In this document: one piece after another, positions 1 to 8,249 of the stretch | Position numbering within the stretch: the stretch's first letter is position 1 | Layout: every line of letters starts with the position of its first letter | From: Pseudomonadota bacterium | Lineage (GTDB): Bacteria; Pseudomonadota; Alphaproteobacteria; Rhizobiales; Beijerinckiaceae | DNA length: 9,887 nt | Direction: 5' to 3' | Assembly: GCA_021812505.1 (NCBI GenBank) | Contig: JAKANG010000013.1 | Span: forward strand, 1 to 9,887 | Notes under the pieces: generated by a model | Told to the model about the DNA's origin: nothing | What the model saw: only the letters and a program-made list of their open reading frames with translations | Database searches by the model: none | Position numbers and translations under genes: made by a program

Positions 1-22
1 TATTACGTCTCTTACGAAAAAA

Positions 23-99
<77 letters not shown>

Positions 100-162
100 T
101 TCGCGACCTGTTTAGCGGATGGGCCGCGCTTCGGCAAAACAATTTTGCGGGCCCGAGCCAGT

Positions 163-196
163 CCGGCGGCCCCTTGGCCCCTTGGGCGGCCGCCGG
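163..196. repeat. Inverted repeat, 9-bp arms, upstream of polA
   Basis: Arms CCGGCGGCC (163-171) and GGCCGCCGG (188-196) are exact reverse complements around a 16-base loop. The loop region overlaps a tandem 8-base direct repeat, GGCCCCTT twice at 168-183. No T-run follows on either strand, so it does not look like an intrinsic terminator. It lies between two divergent transcription units, and its right arm falls in the spacer of the putative polA promoter. It could be an operator, a structured leader element if transcription starts further upstream, or a chance product of high G+C. Confidence 0.5.
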
Positions 197-210
197 GCTT
201 GACGTATAAA
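182..210 (+). promoter_or_regulatory. Putative polA promoter
   Basis: TATAAA at 205-210 matches five of six positions of the sigma-70-type -10 box in an otherwise very G+C-rich stretch. TTGGGC at 182-187 stands 17 bases upstream as a weak -35. Transcription would start near 217, leaving a leader of about 30 bases before the polA start. A better -35 look-alike, TTGACG at 199-204, has no acceptable -10 at the right distance. Assigned by eye only. Confidence 0.35.
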
Positions 211-247
211 GACGTTTCGTCGCTCGCATGCGGCCGCTCCCCTCGAA

Positions 248-3229
248 ATGAAAAGCATGACCGACGCTTCCCGTCCTCTCGCTCCCGGCGACCACGTCTT
301 TCTCGTCGACGGCTCGAACTTCATCTTTCGCGCCTATTTCCAGTCGATCCGCCAGGACCAGAAATATAATTATCGCGCCGACCGCCTTCCCACCGGCGCG
401 GTGCGGCTCTTTTGCGCCAAGCTGCTGCAATTTGTCCGCGACGGCGCCGCAGGCGTACGGCCGACCCATCTGGCGATTATTTTCGACAAGAGCGAGAATT
501 CCTTTCGCAAGGAAATCTATCCCGCCTACAAGGCGAACCGCTCCGAACCGCCGGACGATCTGATCCCGCAATTTCCCTTGTTCCGCGAGGCGGTGCGCGC
601 CTTCGGGCTCGAGCCCGTCGAGCAGGACGTCTACGAGGCCGACGACCTGATCGCAACTTACGCGAAACAGGCGACGGAAGCCGGCGCCGACGTCACCATC
701 ATTTCCGCCGACAAGGATCTGATGCAACTCATCCGCCCCGGCGTCTCGATGTATGACCCCGCCTCGGGCGAGCGCGACGAACGGAAAATCGGCCGCGAGG
801 AAGTCATCGCCTATTTCGGCGCCCCGCCGGAAAAAGTGGTGGACATCCAGGCGCTCGCCGGCGATTCGACTGACAATGTCCCCGGCGCGCCGGGGATCGG
901 CGTCAAGACCGCGGCGCAACTCATCAATGAATATGGCGATCTCGATACGCTGATCGCCCGCGCCGGGGAGATCAAGCAAAACAAGCGGCGCGAAACACTG
1001 ACAAGTCCGGACGTGATCGAAAAGGTTCGCCTGTCCAAGAAACTGGTGCGGCTTGTCGACGATGTGAAAATCGTGACGCCGCTCGGCGACCTGCGCCTGC
1101 ATGCGCCGGACGGCAAGACGCTCGTCGCCTTTCTCAAGGCGATGGAGTTCACCACCATCACCCGCCGCGTCGGCGAATTGTTCGACGTCGACGTATCGGC
1201 GATCGACCCCGATTCCGCCTTCGTCGGCGCGAAGGGCTGGCGAGGCCGCAATGGCGAGGCCGCGGCCCCGAAAGCCGAAGCTTCGAAGGAAGACCAGGCG
1301 CCGCGCGACGAGGCGCCGGCTCTCACGCCCGCCGCTCTGGCCAAGGCGCGCGCGGACGCCGGCATGACCACGCCGGTCGATCGCAGCCAATATGTCTGCA
1401 TTGCCTCCTTGCCGGAGCTGGACAGCTGGATCGAACAGGCCTTCGCCGCGGGGCGGGTCTGTTTCGACACCGAAACCGATTCGCTCGACCCGATGCAGGC
1501 CAATCTCGTCGGCGTCTCGCTGGCGCTCGCGCCCAGCCACGCCTGCTATGTCCCGCTCGGACACCGGGCGCCGGGGGCGGAAGACCTTTTTGGCGGCGGC
1601 GACCTGGCGCCGGGCCAACTCCCCCTGCGCGAGACCCTCGAGCGGCTCAGGCCGCTGCTGACCGCCCCCTCGGTGATCAAGATTGCCCAGAACGTCAAAT
1701 ATGACTGGCTGGTGCTCGCCCAACATGGGATCGAGGTCGCGCCGGTTGAGGACACGATGCTGGCGTCCTACACGCTCGACGCCGGGCTGAATGGCCATGG
1801 CATGGACGAGCTTTCGGCCAAATATCTCGGGCACAAGCCGATCGCCTTCAGCGAGGTCGCGGGACAGGGCAAGAGCTTCATTGGCTTCGCCCGCGTCCCG
1901 CTCGACAAGGCGACGGAATATTCCGCCGAGGACGCCGACGTCACCCTGCGCCTCTGGGACGTGCTGCAGCCGCGCCTGACCGCCGAGGGCATGAGCACGG
2001 TCTATGAGACGCTGGAGCGGCCGCTGCCGCTCGTTCTGGCCCGCATGGAGCGGCGCGGGATCTGCGTCGATCGCTCGATCCTGTCGCGGCTGTCTGGCGA
2101 ATTCGCGCAGGACATGGCGCGGCTGGAGGCAGAGATTCAGGAGTTCGCGGGCGAAAACTTCAATCCCGGCTCGCCGAAGCAATTGGGCGACATATTATTC
2201 GGCAAATTCGGCCTGCCCGGCGGCAAGAAGACCGCGACGGGCGCCTGGTCGACCTCGGCCAGCGTCCTGGACGACCTTGCGGAGCAGGGCAACGAACTGG
2301 CGGCGCGGGTTTTGGACTGGCGCCAGGTGCAGAAGCTGCGCTCGACCTATGCCGAGGCGCTGCCGCGCTTCGTCCATCCGCGCACCGGCCGGGTTCACAC
2401 GTCCTACGCCCTGGCGGCGACCTCGACCGGGCGGCTGTCGTCGTCGGAGCCCAATCTGCAGAACATTCCGGTGCGCAACGAGGCGGGGCGCAAGATTCGC
2501 CGCGCTTTCGTCGCCAGCCCCGGCCACAAGCTGATCTCGGCGGATTATTCCCAGATCGAGCTGCGCCTGCTCGCCCATATTGCCGACATCCCTCAGCTGA
2601 AACAGGCTTTCGCCGAGGGGAAGGACATTCACGCCATGACCGCGTCGGAAATCTTCGGCGTTCCAGTCGAGGGCATGCCGGCGGAAATCCGGCGCCGCGC
2701 CAAAGCGATCAATTTCGGCATCGTCTATGGCATTTCAGCCTTCGGCCTCGCCAACCAGCTCGGCATTTCGCGTGAGGAGGCGGGCGCTTTCATCAAGCGC
2801 TATTTCGAGCGCTTCCCCGGCATCCGCGCCTATATGGACGCGACGAAAAAGCTGTGCCGCGACCAAGGCTATGTGACGACCCTCTTCGGGCGCAAATGCC
2901 ATTATCCGCGCATTGCGTCGAGCAATGCGTCGGAACGCGCCTTCAACGAGCGCGCGGCCATCAACGCCCCAATTCAAGGCGCCGCCGCCGACATCATCCG
3001 CCGCGCCATGATCCGAATGGATGCGGCGCGGGAGCGGGCGCGCTTGAGCGCGCAGATGCTGCTGCAGGTCCATGACGAACTGGTGTTCGAGGCGCCGACC
3101 GCGGAGGTCGACGCCACGATCGAGGTGGTGCGCAAGGTCATGGAGCAGGCCGCCCTGCCCGCCGTCCAGCTTTCGGTTCCGCTTCTGGTCGAAGCGCGCG
3201 CGGCGGACAATTGGGACGAGGCGCACTGA
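248..3229 (+). CDS. polA: DNA polymerase I (5'-3' exonuclease, 3'-5' exonuclease and polymerase)
   Basis: This cytoplasmic enzyme removes RNA primers from Okazaki fragments and fills gaps in excision repair. It has 993 aa, somewhat longer than E. coli PolA (928 aa). The N-terminal 5' nuclease domain (about 17-310) shows VDGSNFIFRAY with D21, the acidic cluster EADD (130-133), SADKD (153-157) and the helix-hairpin-helix region GDSTDNVPG (205-213). A charged, Ala/Pro-rich linker (about 328-380) leads to the proofreading domain (about 382-600), with DTE at 407-409, NVKYD at 482-486 and YSAED at 558-562, so proofreading should be active. The polymerase domain has motif A DYSQIELR (766-773), the O-helix RRAKAINFGIVYG (816-828; K819, F823, Y827) and motif C VHDE (941-944). 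ATG 248 is the upstream start; ATG 257 is also possible, and neither has a clear ribosome-binding site. It appears monocistronic. Confidence 0.97.
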   Translation: MKSMTDASRPLAPGDHVFLVDGSNFIFRAYFQSIRQDQKYNYRADRLPTGAVRLFCAKLLQFVRDGAAGVRPTHLAIIFDKSENSFRKEIYPAYKANRSEPPDDLIPQFPLFREAVRAFGLEPVEQDVYEADDLIATYAKQATEAGADVTIISADKDLMQLIRPGVSMYDPASGERDERKIGREEVIAYFGAPPEKVVDIQALAGDSTDNVPGAPGIGVKTAAQLINEYGDLDTLIARAGEIKQNKRRETLTSPDVIEKVRLSKKLVRLVDDVKIVTPLGDLRLHAPDGKTLVAFLKAMEFTTITRRVGELFDVDVSAIDPDSAFVGAKGWRGRNGEAAAPKAEASKEDQAPRDEAPALTPAALAKARADAGMTTPVDRSQYVCIASLPELDSWIEQAFAAGRVCFDTETDSLDPMQANLVGVSLALAPSHACYVPLGHRAPGAEDLFGGGDLAPGQLPLRETLERLRPLLTAPSVIKIAQNVKYDWLVLAQHGIEVAPVEDTMLASYTLDAGLNGHGMDELSAKYLGHKPIAFSEVAGQGKSFIGFARVPLDKATEYSAEDADVTLRLWDVLQPRLTAEGMSTVYETLERPLPLVLARMERRGICVDRSILSRLSGEFAQDMARLEAEIQEFAGENFNPGSPKQLGDILFGKFGLPGGKKTATGAWSTSASVLDDLAEQGNELAARVLDWRQVQKLRSTYAEALPRFVHPRTGRVHTSYALAATSTGRLSSSEPNLQNIPVRNEAGRKIRRAFVASPGHKLISADYSQIELRLLAHIADIPQLKQAFAEGKDIHAMTASEIFGVPVEGMPAEIRRRAKAINFGIVYGISAFGLANQLGISREEAGAFIKRYFERFPGIRAYMDATKKLCRDQGYVTTLFGRKCHYPRIASSNASERAFNERAAINAPIQGAAADIIRRAMIRMDAARERARLSAQMLLQVHDELVFEAPTAEVDATIEVVRKVMEQAALPAVQLSVPLLVEARAADNWDEAH

Positions 3230-3320
3230 ACAGGATCGCGCTTTCGACGATCGCGGCAAAGGCTGGGCCTTGCCTCCTCCTCTCGGGGATCGAGCACGAG
3301 AAAGGCCGCCTCCTCCGCCG

Positions 3321-3341
3321 GGCGCTCGCTTCCTGAGCGCC
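3321..3341. repeat. Short hairpin in the polA-patatin spacer
   Basis: GGCGCTC (3321-3327) and GAGCGCC (3335-3341) form a perfect 7-bp stem with a 7-base loop, about 90 bases after the polA stop. No T-run follows, so it is at best a poor intrinsic terminator; it could also stabilise the polA mRNA end. The rest of the 197-bp spacer (3230-3426) shows no convincing promoter or small gene to me. Confidence 0.35.
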
Positions 3342-3426
3342 AAAGGCCACGTCGCGCCCAGAGCGGAACGATCATCCAGCTCCTCGCGTTTCTCCGTCGG
3401 AAGCTGGACGGCGGGAGCGGAAGCGA

Positions 3427-4647
3427 ATGGTCTATCGGATTCTGTCTCTCGATGGCGGCGGCGTCTGGTCCGTCATTCAGGTCCTGACGCTGATCGACCT
3501 TTACGGTGGCGAAGACGTCGAAGGACGCCGCGTCCTGGGTGATTTCGATCTGGTGGCCGCCAATTCGGGCGGCAGTCTGGTGCTGGGTGGATTGCTCGAA
3601 AACCTGACGCTCGGAAAGATCAGGCGCCTGTTTCAATCCGCCAAAATCCTTGGGACCCTTTTTTCGCCGACGCCGAAGATCGGCGACGAAGTGCTGCACG
3701 CCATGACCGGTTTGGGACCCAGATATGATGCGGCCGCAAAATTTCCAGCGATCGAAAGGCTAATGCCGAGGTTCGGCGGGAAAACATTGGCTGAGGCCGC
3801 CGCAGGGCTTCGGCGCAAGGGATCGAAAGAAGATTTGCGCGTGCTCATCGTAGGCTTCGATTACGATCGCAACCACGCGACCTTTTTTCGTTCGGCCGAT
3901 AGCGGCGTCCCTGAACTGGGTGCGGGCGTCGGACGGGCGTCAAGCGCGACGCTCGCCGAGGCGTTGCACGCCTCGACCAATGCGCCCGTCAATTATTTCG
4001 ACGCGCCCGCGCAATTTCCGAACAGGCCCGACCGCTATTGGGATGGTGGAATCACGGGGCTCAACAATCCCGTGCTGGCGGCGGTTGTGGAGGCTGCGAA
4101 TTGCGGCGTCGCGCCCAATGACATGGTGGCGCTCAGTCTGGGGACGGGAACGGTCGCCCTACCCGCAGCCAGCTCGGAAGCCGAAGAGGATCTGATCTAT
4201 ATCCGCAAGCGGCCGAAGCAGAATCTGGTGGCGGATCTTGGCAAGCTGGCGACGAGCATCCTGGATGATCCGCCCGATATGGCCACCTTCATTGCCCATG
4301 CGATGACCGGATACAACAAGGGCCTTCCCGAGACGACCGTCAGCCGCATCGTCCGCATGAGCCCTTTGATCAGCCCCGTGGGCAGTCCCGGTCACTGGCG
4401 GCTGCCGAAAGGCGTCAGCGCGGCAAAATTCGCCGAACTTCTGAACCTCGGGCTTGATGCGATCGAACCCGAGCAATTCAAGCTGATCGCGAAATATGCG
4501 GCGGCCTGGATCAAGGGCGCCGCTTCAAACCAGCCGATCCGAATGAATTGGGACAATCTGGAATGTGTATTGGGCCATGATCGATACGGCGCCGCCAAGG
4601 CGGCGTGGCGGGTGGTGGCGCAACTTCCGGCGGCGGAGCTCTCCTGA
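3427..4647 (+). CDS. Patatin-like phospholipase family protein
   Basis: This is a predicted serine acyl hydrolase with a Ser-Asp dyad, 406 aa. It has no signal peptide or membrane segment, so it is probably cytoplasmic or membrane-peripheral. The N-terminal patatin domain (about 4-225) starts with the glycine-rich oxyanion loop LDGGGVWS (8-15). The nucleophile elbow is AANSGGS (44-50) with S47 as the expected nucleophile. The catalytic aspartate is D206 in WDGGITGLNNP. Against the usual GxSxG, the first glycine is alanine (A45), and the DGGG loop is followed by V-W-S instead of the common x-R-G. All dyad residues are present, so activity is plausible. The C-terminal half (about 230-406) matches no domain I recognise. 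GGGAG at 3414-3418 is a suitable ribosome-binding site for ATG 3427. It stands alone on its strand with its own terminator; substrate and role are unknown. Confidence 0.85.
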   Translation: MVYRILSLDGGGVWSVIQVLTLIDLYGGEDVEGRRVLGDFDLVAANSGGSLVLGGLLENLTLGKIRRLFQSAKILGTLFSPTPKIGDEVLHAMTGLGPRYDAAAKFPAIERLMPRFGGKTLAEAAAGLRRKGSKEDLRVLIVGFDYDRNHATFFRSADSGVPELGAGVGRASSATLAEALHASTNAPVNYFDAPAQFPNRPDRYWDGGITGLNNPVLAAVVEAANCGVAPNDMVALSLGTGTVALPAASSEAEEDLIYIRKRPKQNLVADLGKLATSILDDPPDMATFIAHAMTGYNKGLPETTVSRIVRMSPLISPVGSPGHWRLPKGVSAAKFAELLNLGLDAIEPEQFKLIAKYAAAWIKGAASNQPIRMNWDNLECVLGHDRYGAAKAAWRVVAQLPAAELS

Positions 4648-4689
4648 GCGACCAGCGCGGCTCATTGCGTCCACTGTTTCGCAAGAAGA

Positions 4690-4714
4690 AAAACCCCGCT
4701 GACCGCGGGGTTTT
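4690..4714. terminator. Bidirectional Rho-independent terminator
   Basis: AAAACCCCGC (4690-4699) and GCGGGGTTTT (4705-4714) are perfect reverse complements around the loop TGACC. The GC-rich core is flanked by A's on one side and T's on the other, so a hairpin with a U-tract forms in RNA from either strand. It lies 42 bases after the patatin stop and 33 bases after the stop of the convergent Bax inhibitor-like gene. It most likely ends both transcripts. Confidence 0.9.
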
Positions 4715-4747
4715 CCAGGCGCATTCGTGACGCGGAGTTGAAGTCGC

Positions 4748-5524
4748 TCAGTTCCTGCGGTCGCCCGTAAGCTGAACCAGCGCCATGAAGATGTTGATGA
4801 AGTCGAGATAGAGCATCAGCGCGGCGTTCACCGACTTCTTGGTCGCAATCTCATAGCCGTCCGACTCGAGATACATCGACTTGATCGCCTGGGTGTCATA
4901 GGCGGTCAGGCCGGCGAAGATCAGGACCGTCAGGATCGACAGGCCGAACTGGAAGGCCGAGCTCTGCACGAACAGGTTCACCAGACTGGCGATGATCAGG
5001 CCGAACAGGCCCATCATCATGAAGGAGCCCATCGCCGACAGGCTGCGCTTGGTCGTGTAGCCATAGAGGCTCAGCGCGCCGAAGGTCGCCGCCGTGATGA
5101 AGAAGGCCCGCGACACCGAGGCGCCGGTGTAGATGAGCAGGATCGACGAGAGCGAGACGCCCATCACCGCCGCATAGGCGTAAAACAGATTGCGCGCCGT
5201 ATCCGCCGCCATGCTGTTGATCTTGAAGGAGAAGAACAGGACGAAGGCGAGCGGGGCGAACATGATCACCCAGCGCAGCGGGCTGGTGTAGATCGCGGCG
5301 CCAAAATCGGTCAGATAGAGGCCCGAACCGATCTGATAGGGAGTCGGGACGCCGGCGACCGCCAGTTTGAACGCGCCGAGCGCAAACAGGCCGGTCAGCG
5401 CCAGGCCGATCGACATGTGGTTGTAGACGCCGAGCATGAACGCCCGCAGACCTTGATCTACATCGGCGCCCGTCCGGGCGTAGCCCCGGCTCCAGGGAGC
5501 GGCGTTGCGGTCAAAGTTGGACAT
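4748..5524 (-). CDS. Bax inhibitor-1/YccA family integral membrane protein
   Basis: This 258-aa inner-membrane protein belongs to the TMBIM/BI-1 family, whose bacterial members include E. coli YccA and YbhL and the pH-sensitive calcium-leak protein YetJ of Bacillus subtilis. Seven hydrophobic segments are visible, at about 33-56, 83-102, 113-133, 138-156, 164-186, 191-210 and 233-252. The last two carry the family hallmarks: TAYDTQ with D210 and LYLDFINIF with D241, the likely equivalents of the di-aspartyl pair in YetJ. The roughly 30-residue N-terminal tail is polar. GAGGAA (plus-strand 5528-5533) gives a good ribosome-binding site for the ATG at 5524. It lies downstream of the permease gene on the same strand but 139 bp away, so it probably has its own promoter. 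Its exact physiological role (calcium or proton leak, or FtsH modulation as for YccA) cannot be told from sequence. Confidence 0.93.
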   Translation of the reverse strand: MSNFDRNAAPWSRGYARTGADVDQGLRAFMLGVYNHMSIGLALTGLFALGAFKLAVAGVPTPYQIGSGLYLTDFGAAIYTSPLRWVIMFAPLAFVLFFSFKINSMAADTARNLFYAYAAVMGVSLSSILLIYTGASVSRAFFITAATFGALSLYGYTTKRSLSAMGSFMMMGLFGLIIASLVNLFVQSSAFQFGLSILTVLIFAGLTAYDTQAIKSMYLESDGYEIATKKSVNAALMLYLDFINIFMALVQLTGDRRN

Positions 5525-5590
5525 GGGTTCCTCACGAAATGCCGCAGGTAAACTCCGCCCCGGACGATCCGCAGGCGGCGCGGCCTTTCA

Positions 5591-5619
5591 AATATGACGG
5601 CGGCGCACCGAAAAGACAA
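5591..5619 (-). promoter_or_regulatory. Possible promoter of the BI-1/YccA-family gene
   Basis: On the minus strand, TTGTCT (plus-strand 5614-5619) and CATATT (plus-strand 5591-5596) are 17 bases apart, each matching four of six consensus positions. This AT-richer stretch lies 67 bases or more upstream of the start codon in an otherwise G+C-rich gap. It overlaps the T-rich tail of the hairpin listed next, so both readings cannot be fully right. Confidence 0.3.
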
Positions 5620-5644
5620 GGCGCGGCCGGCCGCGGGAACCTTG
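5610..5644 (-). terminator. Candidate terminator hairpin after the permease gene
   Basis: A perfect 14-base palindrome, CGCGGCCGGCCGCG (5622-5635), is flanked by outer arms CAAGG and CCTTG (plus-strand 5617-5621 and 5640-5644) with a 4-base bulge. Read on the minus strand, the structure is followed by TCTTTTC (plus-strand 5610-5616). It sits about 20 bases beyond the permease stop codon, where a terminator for the ATPase-permease operon is expected. The T-tract is interrupted, and the palindrome could instead be a protein-binding site. Confidence 0.4.
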
Positions 5645-5663
5645 GCGCCGCATTACATTTTCG

Positions 5664-8249
5664 TCATTCTTCGCGCAGGCGGCGGCCCGGCTTTTCGCTC
5701 AAGCTTCGCCAGGTCCCGGCGAGTCCGATGACCAGGGCGAAGGCGATGGCGCCGATCGCCACGGCCATGGCCTGAGCGGGAAAAAACGTGAAGCTCATGT
5801 CGAGCAAGCCATGCGCGACGACAGCCGCGGCCAATGTTCCGGCAACCAGGCCGAAGGCGGCGGTGGCGGCGCCAAGCAGGGCGAATTCCAGCGCCAGCGC
5901 CCCTAGCAGACGGCCGCGCGTCGCGCCGAGAACCTTGAGCACGACCGCCTCATAGATTCGCGCCCTCTGGCCTGCCGCCAGCGCGCCCGCGAGGACCAGC
6001 GCCGAAACGACCAGGGCCAGAGAGGCGGCCGAGCGGATGGCGATCGCCAGTTTGCCAAGCAGGGCGTCGACCGTCGCCAGGGTCTCGCGAATCGACACGC
6101 TCGCGATCGAAGGGAAGGCCCTGGCCGCATCGGCGAGCAGCGCCGCCTCTCGCGACGGACCGGGCCGTTCCGGCAGGCTGAGGGTCATCAGCCGCGAAAA
6201 GGGCGCGCCAGCAAAGGCGTTGGGCGAAAAGACCAGCACGAAATTGATGTTGAAGCTGCGCCAGTTGACCTTGCGCAGATTGGCGACGCGCGCCGTCAGC
6301 GTGCGGCCCAGGACATTGACCGTGATCGTGTCGCCGATCTTCACCCCGAGCCCCTGCGCGACGCCGTTCTCCATCGAAACCAGCGGCGGACCAGCGTAAT
6401 GCTCCGGCCACCATTGGCCATCGACGAGATGCGAGCCATCCGGAACCTGCGCCGCAAAGGTGATTCCCCGGTCGCCCTCCAGCGCCCAGCGGGCCTTGTC
6501 GGTCGCCTTGATCTCTTCGGCGGGAACGCCGTTCACCTTGACGATGCGGCCGCGCAGCATGGGAGCGACCGCCAGCGCGCCGTCGGGGGCTTCCTTGCGC
6601 AGGAAGGTCTCGAAATCCGCCGCCTGCGCGGCCTGGATGTCGAAGAAGAAGAAGCTGGGGGACTCCTTGGGCAGGGATTCGCCTATTTCCGCGCGCAGAT
6701 TGCGTTCGACGCCGACGAGCGCGGTCAGCAAGGTCACGCCAAGACCGAGCGACACCAGAAAGGACGGCGTCAGCGCGCCGGGCCGATGCAGGTTCGCGAT
6801 GGCGAGACGCAGGGGAAGGCGGCGCGAATGGGGCGCGCGGCGGGCGACGAACATGATGGCCCGCGCCACGCCATAAAGCAGAGTGAAGCTGAGCGCGACC
6901 GCCAGCCCGAACTCGGCAGTGAGAAGCCGGTCCGGGCTGACGAGCAGCGCGAAGCCGAACAAGGCGGCGGCCGCGAGCGTGGCGACCAGACGACCGCGCA
7001 GGCGGAGAGGCCCGAAATCACGCAGGGCCGTCTCGCGCAGCAAGGTCGTCACGGGCAGGGCGCGGGCGCGGTCGAGCGGCGCCGCAGCGAAGGCCAGCGC
7101 CGTCAGCAGCCCGAACAATAGTCCGGAGAAGGCGTCGCGCATGTCCAGACGAGGCGCGAGCGGAAAGGGCAAGGCGGCTCCGAGCGAAGCCGCCAGGATC
7201 TTCGGCACGGCGAGCCCAAGCGCCGCGCCCGCAAGCGCGCTCGCCGCCGCGACCACGAATGCCTGAAAGAGCACGAAAAGCGCGGCCTCGCCGCCGCTCG
7301 CCCCCAGCGCCTTGAGGATAGCGAGCGTCTTGCGCTTGCGGTCGATCAGGCCACGGATCGAATTGCCGACCCCGACCCCGCCGCAAACCAGAGCGGTGAG
7401 GCCGATCAGCGACAGGAATTGGGCGAAGCGTTCGACTGTGCGGGAAAGCTGCGGCGAAGGTTCGGCGCGGGTGCGAATTTCGAAACCGGAGTCAGGAAAA
7501 GCTGCGACAAAGGCCTTCTGCGTCGCGGCGACGGCGGCGTCGCTCGATTGTTCCGCCGGCAGGCGCAGGCGAAACGAAAGCCGCGCCAGAGACCCTGGCA
7601 TGATCAGGCCGCTCGCCTTGAGCGCGGCGTCGCTGACAATCGCCCGCGGACCGAAGCCGATGGCGCCCATCGAATCGGGCTCGCTCGCCAGCCAGCCCAG
7701 GAGCCTGAATTTGGCGTCGCCGATCGCGACGCTGTCGCCGACCGTCACATTCAACCGCGCGCCAAGCGACCGATCGGCAAAAAGGCCGAAGGCGCCATCC
7801 TTTTCGGCCAACGCGTCGTAAAAAGCGGCTGCCGGAGCAAGTGGCGGATCGGTCGCCACCGCGCCGCTCAGCGGATAGGCCGAATCGACCGCCTTCATCT
7901 CCACCAGGGTCGAGTTAGGAGCATCACCGCGCCGGGCCATGGCGCGCAGCGCAACAACCTCGCTCAGCCGGCCCCGAGCGGCCAAAAAGGCTTTTTCCTT
8001 GTCCGAGGGCGCGCCGAAGGCGCGGCTGAAGGCGAGATCGCCGCCGATCAGGACCGCGCCCTGCTTGGCGAGGCCGTCGCGAAAGGCGCGCGCCGTCGCG
8101 TCCACCCCGACGATGGCCATGACGCCTAGAACCAGGCAGGCGATGAACACGCCGTAAAAACGCAAGCCGCCGCGCAGGTCGCGCAAAGCAAAGCGCGCCA
8201 GCGCCGCGAGTGCGGCGCCGCGCCGGACCGCTACGTCACGCTCCGGCAT
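5664..8249 (-). CDS. ybbP: FtsX-like ABC transporter permease, YbbP type
   Basis: This is the inner-membrane subunit of a MacB/Lol-type (type VII) ABC system and the partner of the ATPase encoded just upstream. From the chosen start it has 861 aa. One membrane helix lies near the N-terminus (about 31-50), followed by a large periplasmic region (about 55-275). Then comes a cluster of helices (about 277-300, 322-350, 373-392, 421-437, 446-468 and 494-514), a second large periplasmic region (about 518-735) and three C-terminal helices (about 737-760, 780-812 and 826-846). This is the duplicated, ten-helix FtsX plan of YbbP. WRSFNINFVLVFSP (663-676) resembles a stretch shared by YbbP relatives. 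ATG 8249 has AGGA 8 bases upstream; ATG 8258 (864 aa) is the alternative. Either start overlaps the end of the ATPase gene, suggesting translational coupling. Substrate unknown; envelope lipid or hydrophobic-compound handling is inferred from context. Confidence 0.9.
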   Translation of the reverse strand: MPERDVAVRRGAALAALARFALRDLRGGLRFYGVFIACLVLGVMAIVGVDATARAFRDGLAKQGAVLIGGDLAFSRAFGAPSDKEKAFLAARGRLSEVVALRAMARRGDAPNSTLVEMKAVDSAYPLSGAVATDPPLAPAAAFYDALAEKDGAFGLFADRSLGARLNVTVGDSVAIGDAKFRLLGWLASEPDSMGAIGFGPRAIVSDAALKASGLIMPGSLARLSFRLRLPAEQSSDAAVAATQKAFVAAFPDSGFEIRTRAEPSPQLSRTVERFAQFLSLIGLTALVCGGVGVGNSIRGLIDRKRKTLAILKALGASGGEAALFVLFQAFVVAAASALAGAALGLAVPKILAASLGAALPFPLAPRLDMRDAFSGLLFGLLTALAFAAAPLDRARALPVTTLLRETALRDFGPLRLRGRLVATLAAAALFGFALLVSPDRLLTAEFGLAVALSFTLLYGVARAIMFVARRAPHSRRLPLRLAIANLHRPGALTPSFLVSLGLGVTLLTALVGVERNLRAEIGESLPKESPSFFFFDIQAAQAADFETFLRKEAPDGALAVAPMLRGRIVKVNGVPAEEIKATDKARWALEGDRGITFAAQVPDGSHLVDGQWWPEHYAGPPLVSMENGVAQGLGVKIGDTITVNVLGRTLTARVANLRKVNWRSFNINFVLVFSPNAFAGAPFSRLMTLSLPERPGPSREAALLADAARAFPSIASVSIRETLATVDALLGKLAIAIRSAASLALVVSALVLAGALAAGQRARIYEAVVLKVLGATRGRLLGALALEFALLGAATAAFGLVAGTLAAAVVAHGLLDMSFTFFPAQAMAVAIGAIAFALVIGLAGTWRSLSEKPGRRLREE

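Noticed and set aside
3427..4647. Patatin gene as a CBASS (CapV-like) antiphage effector
   Set aside because: No cyclic-nucleotide synthase, Cap2/Cap3 or other defence gene is nearby, and the neighbours are housekeeping genes. Nothing supports a defence role beyond membership of the broad patatin family.
6399..7121. Plus-strand open frame of 240 codons, and similar ones, opposite the permease gene
   Set aside because: They are antisense to the well-supported membrane protein, are rich in Arg, Gly and Gln, and contain no recognisable motif or ribosome-binding site.
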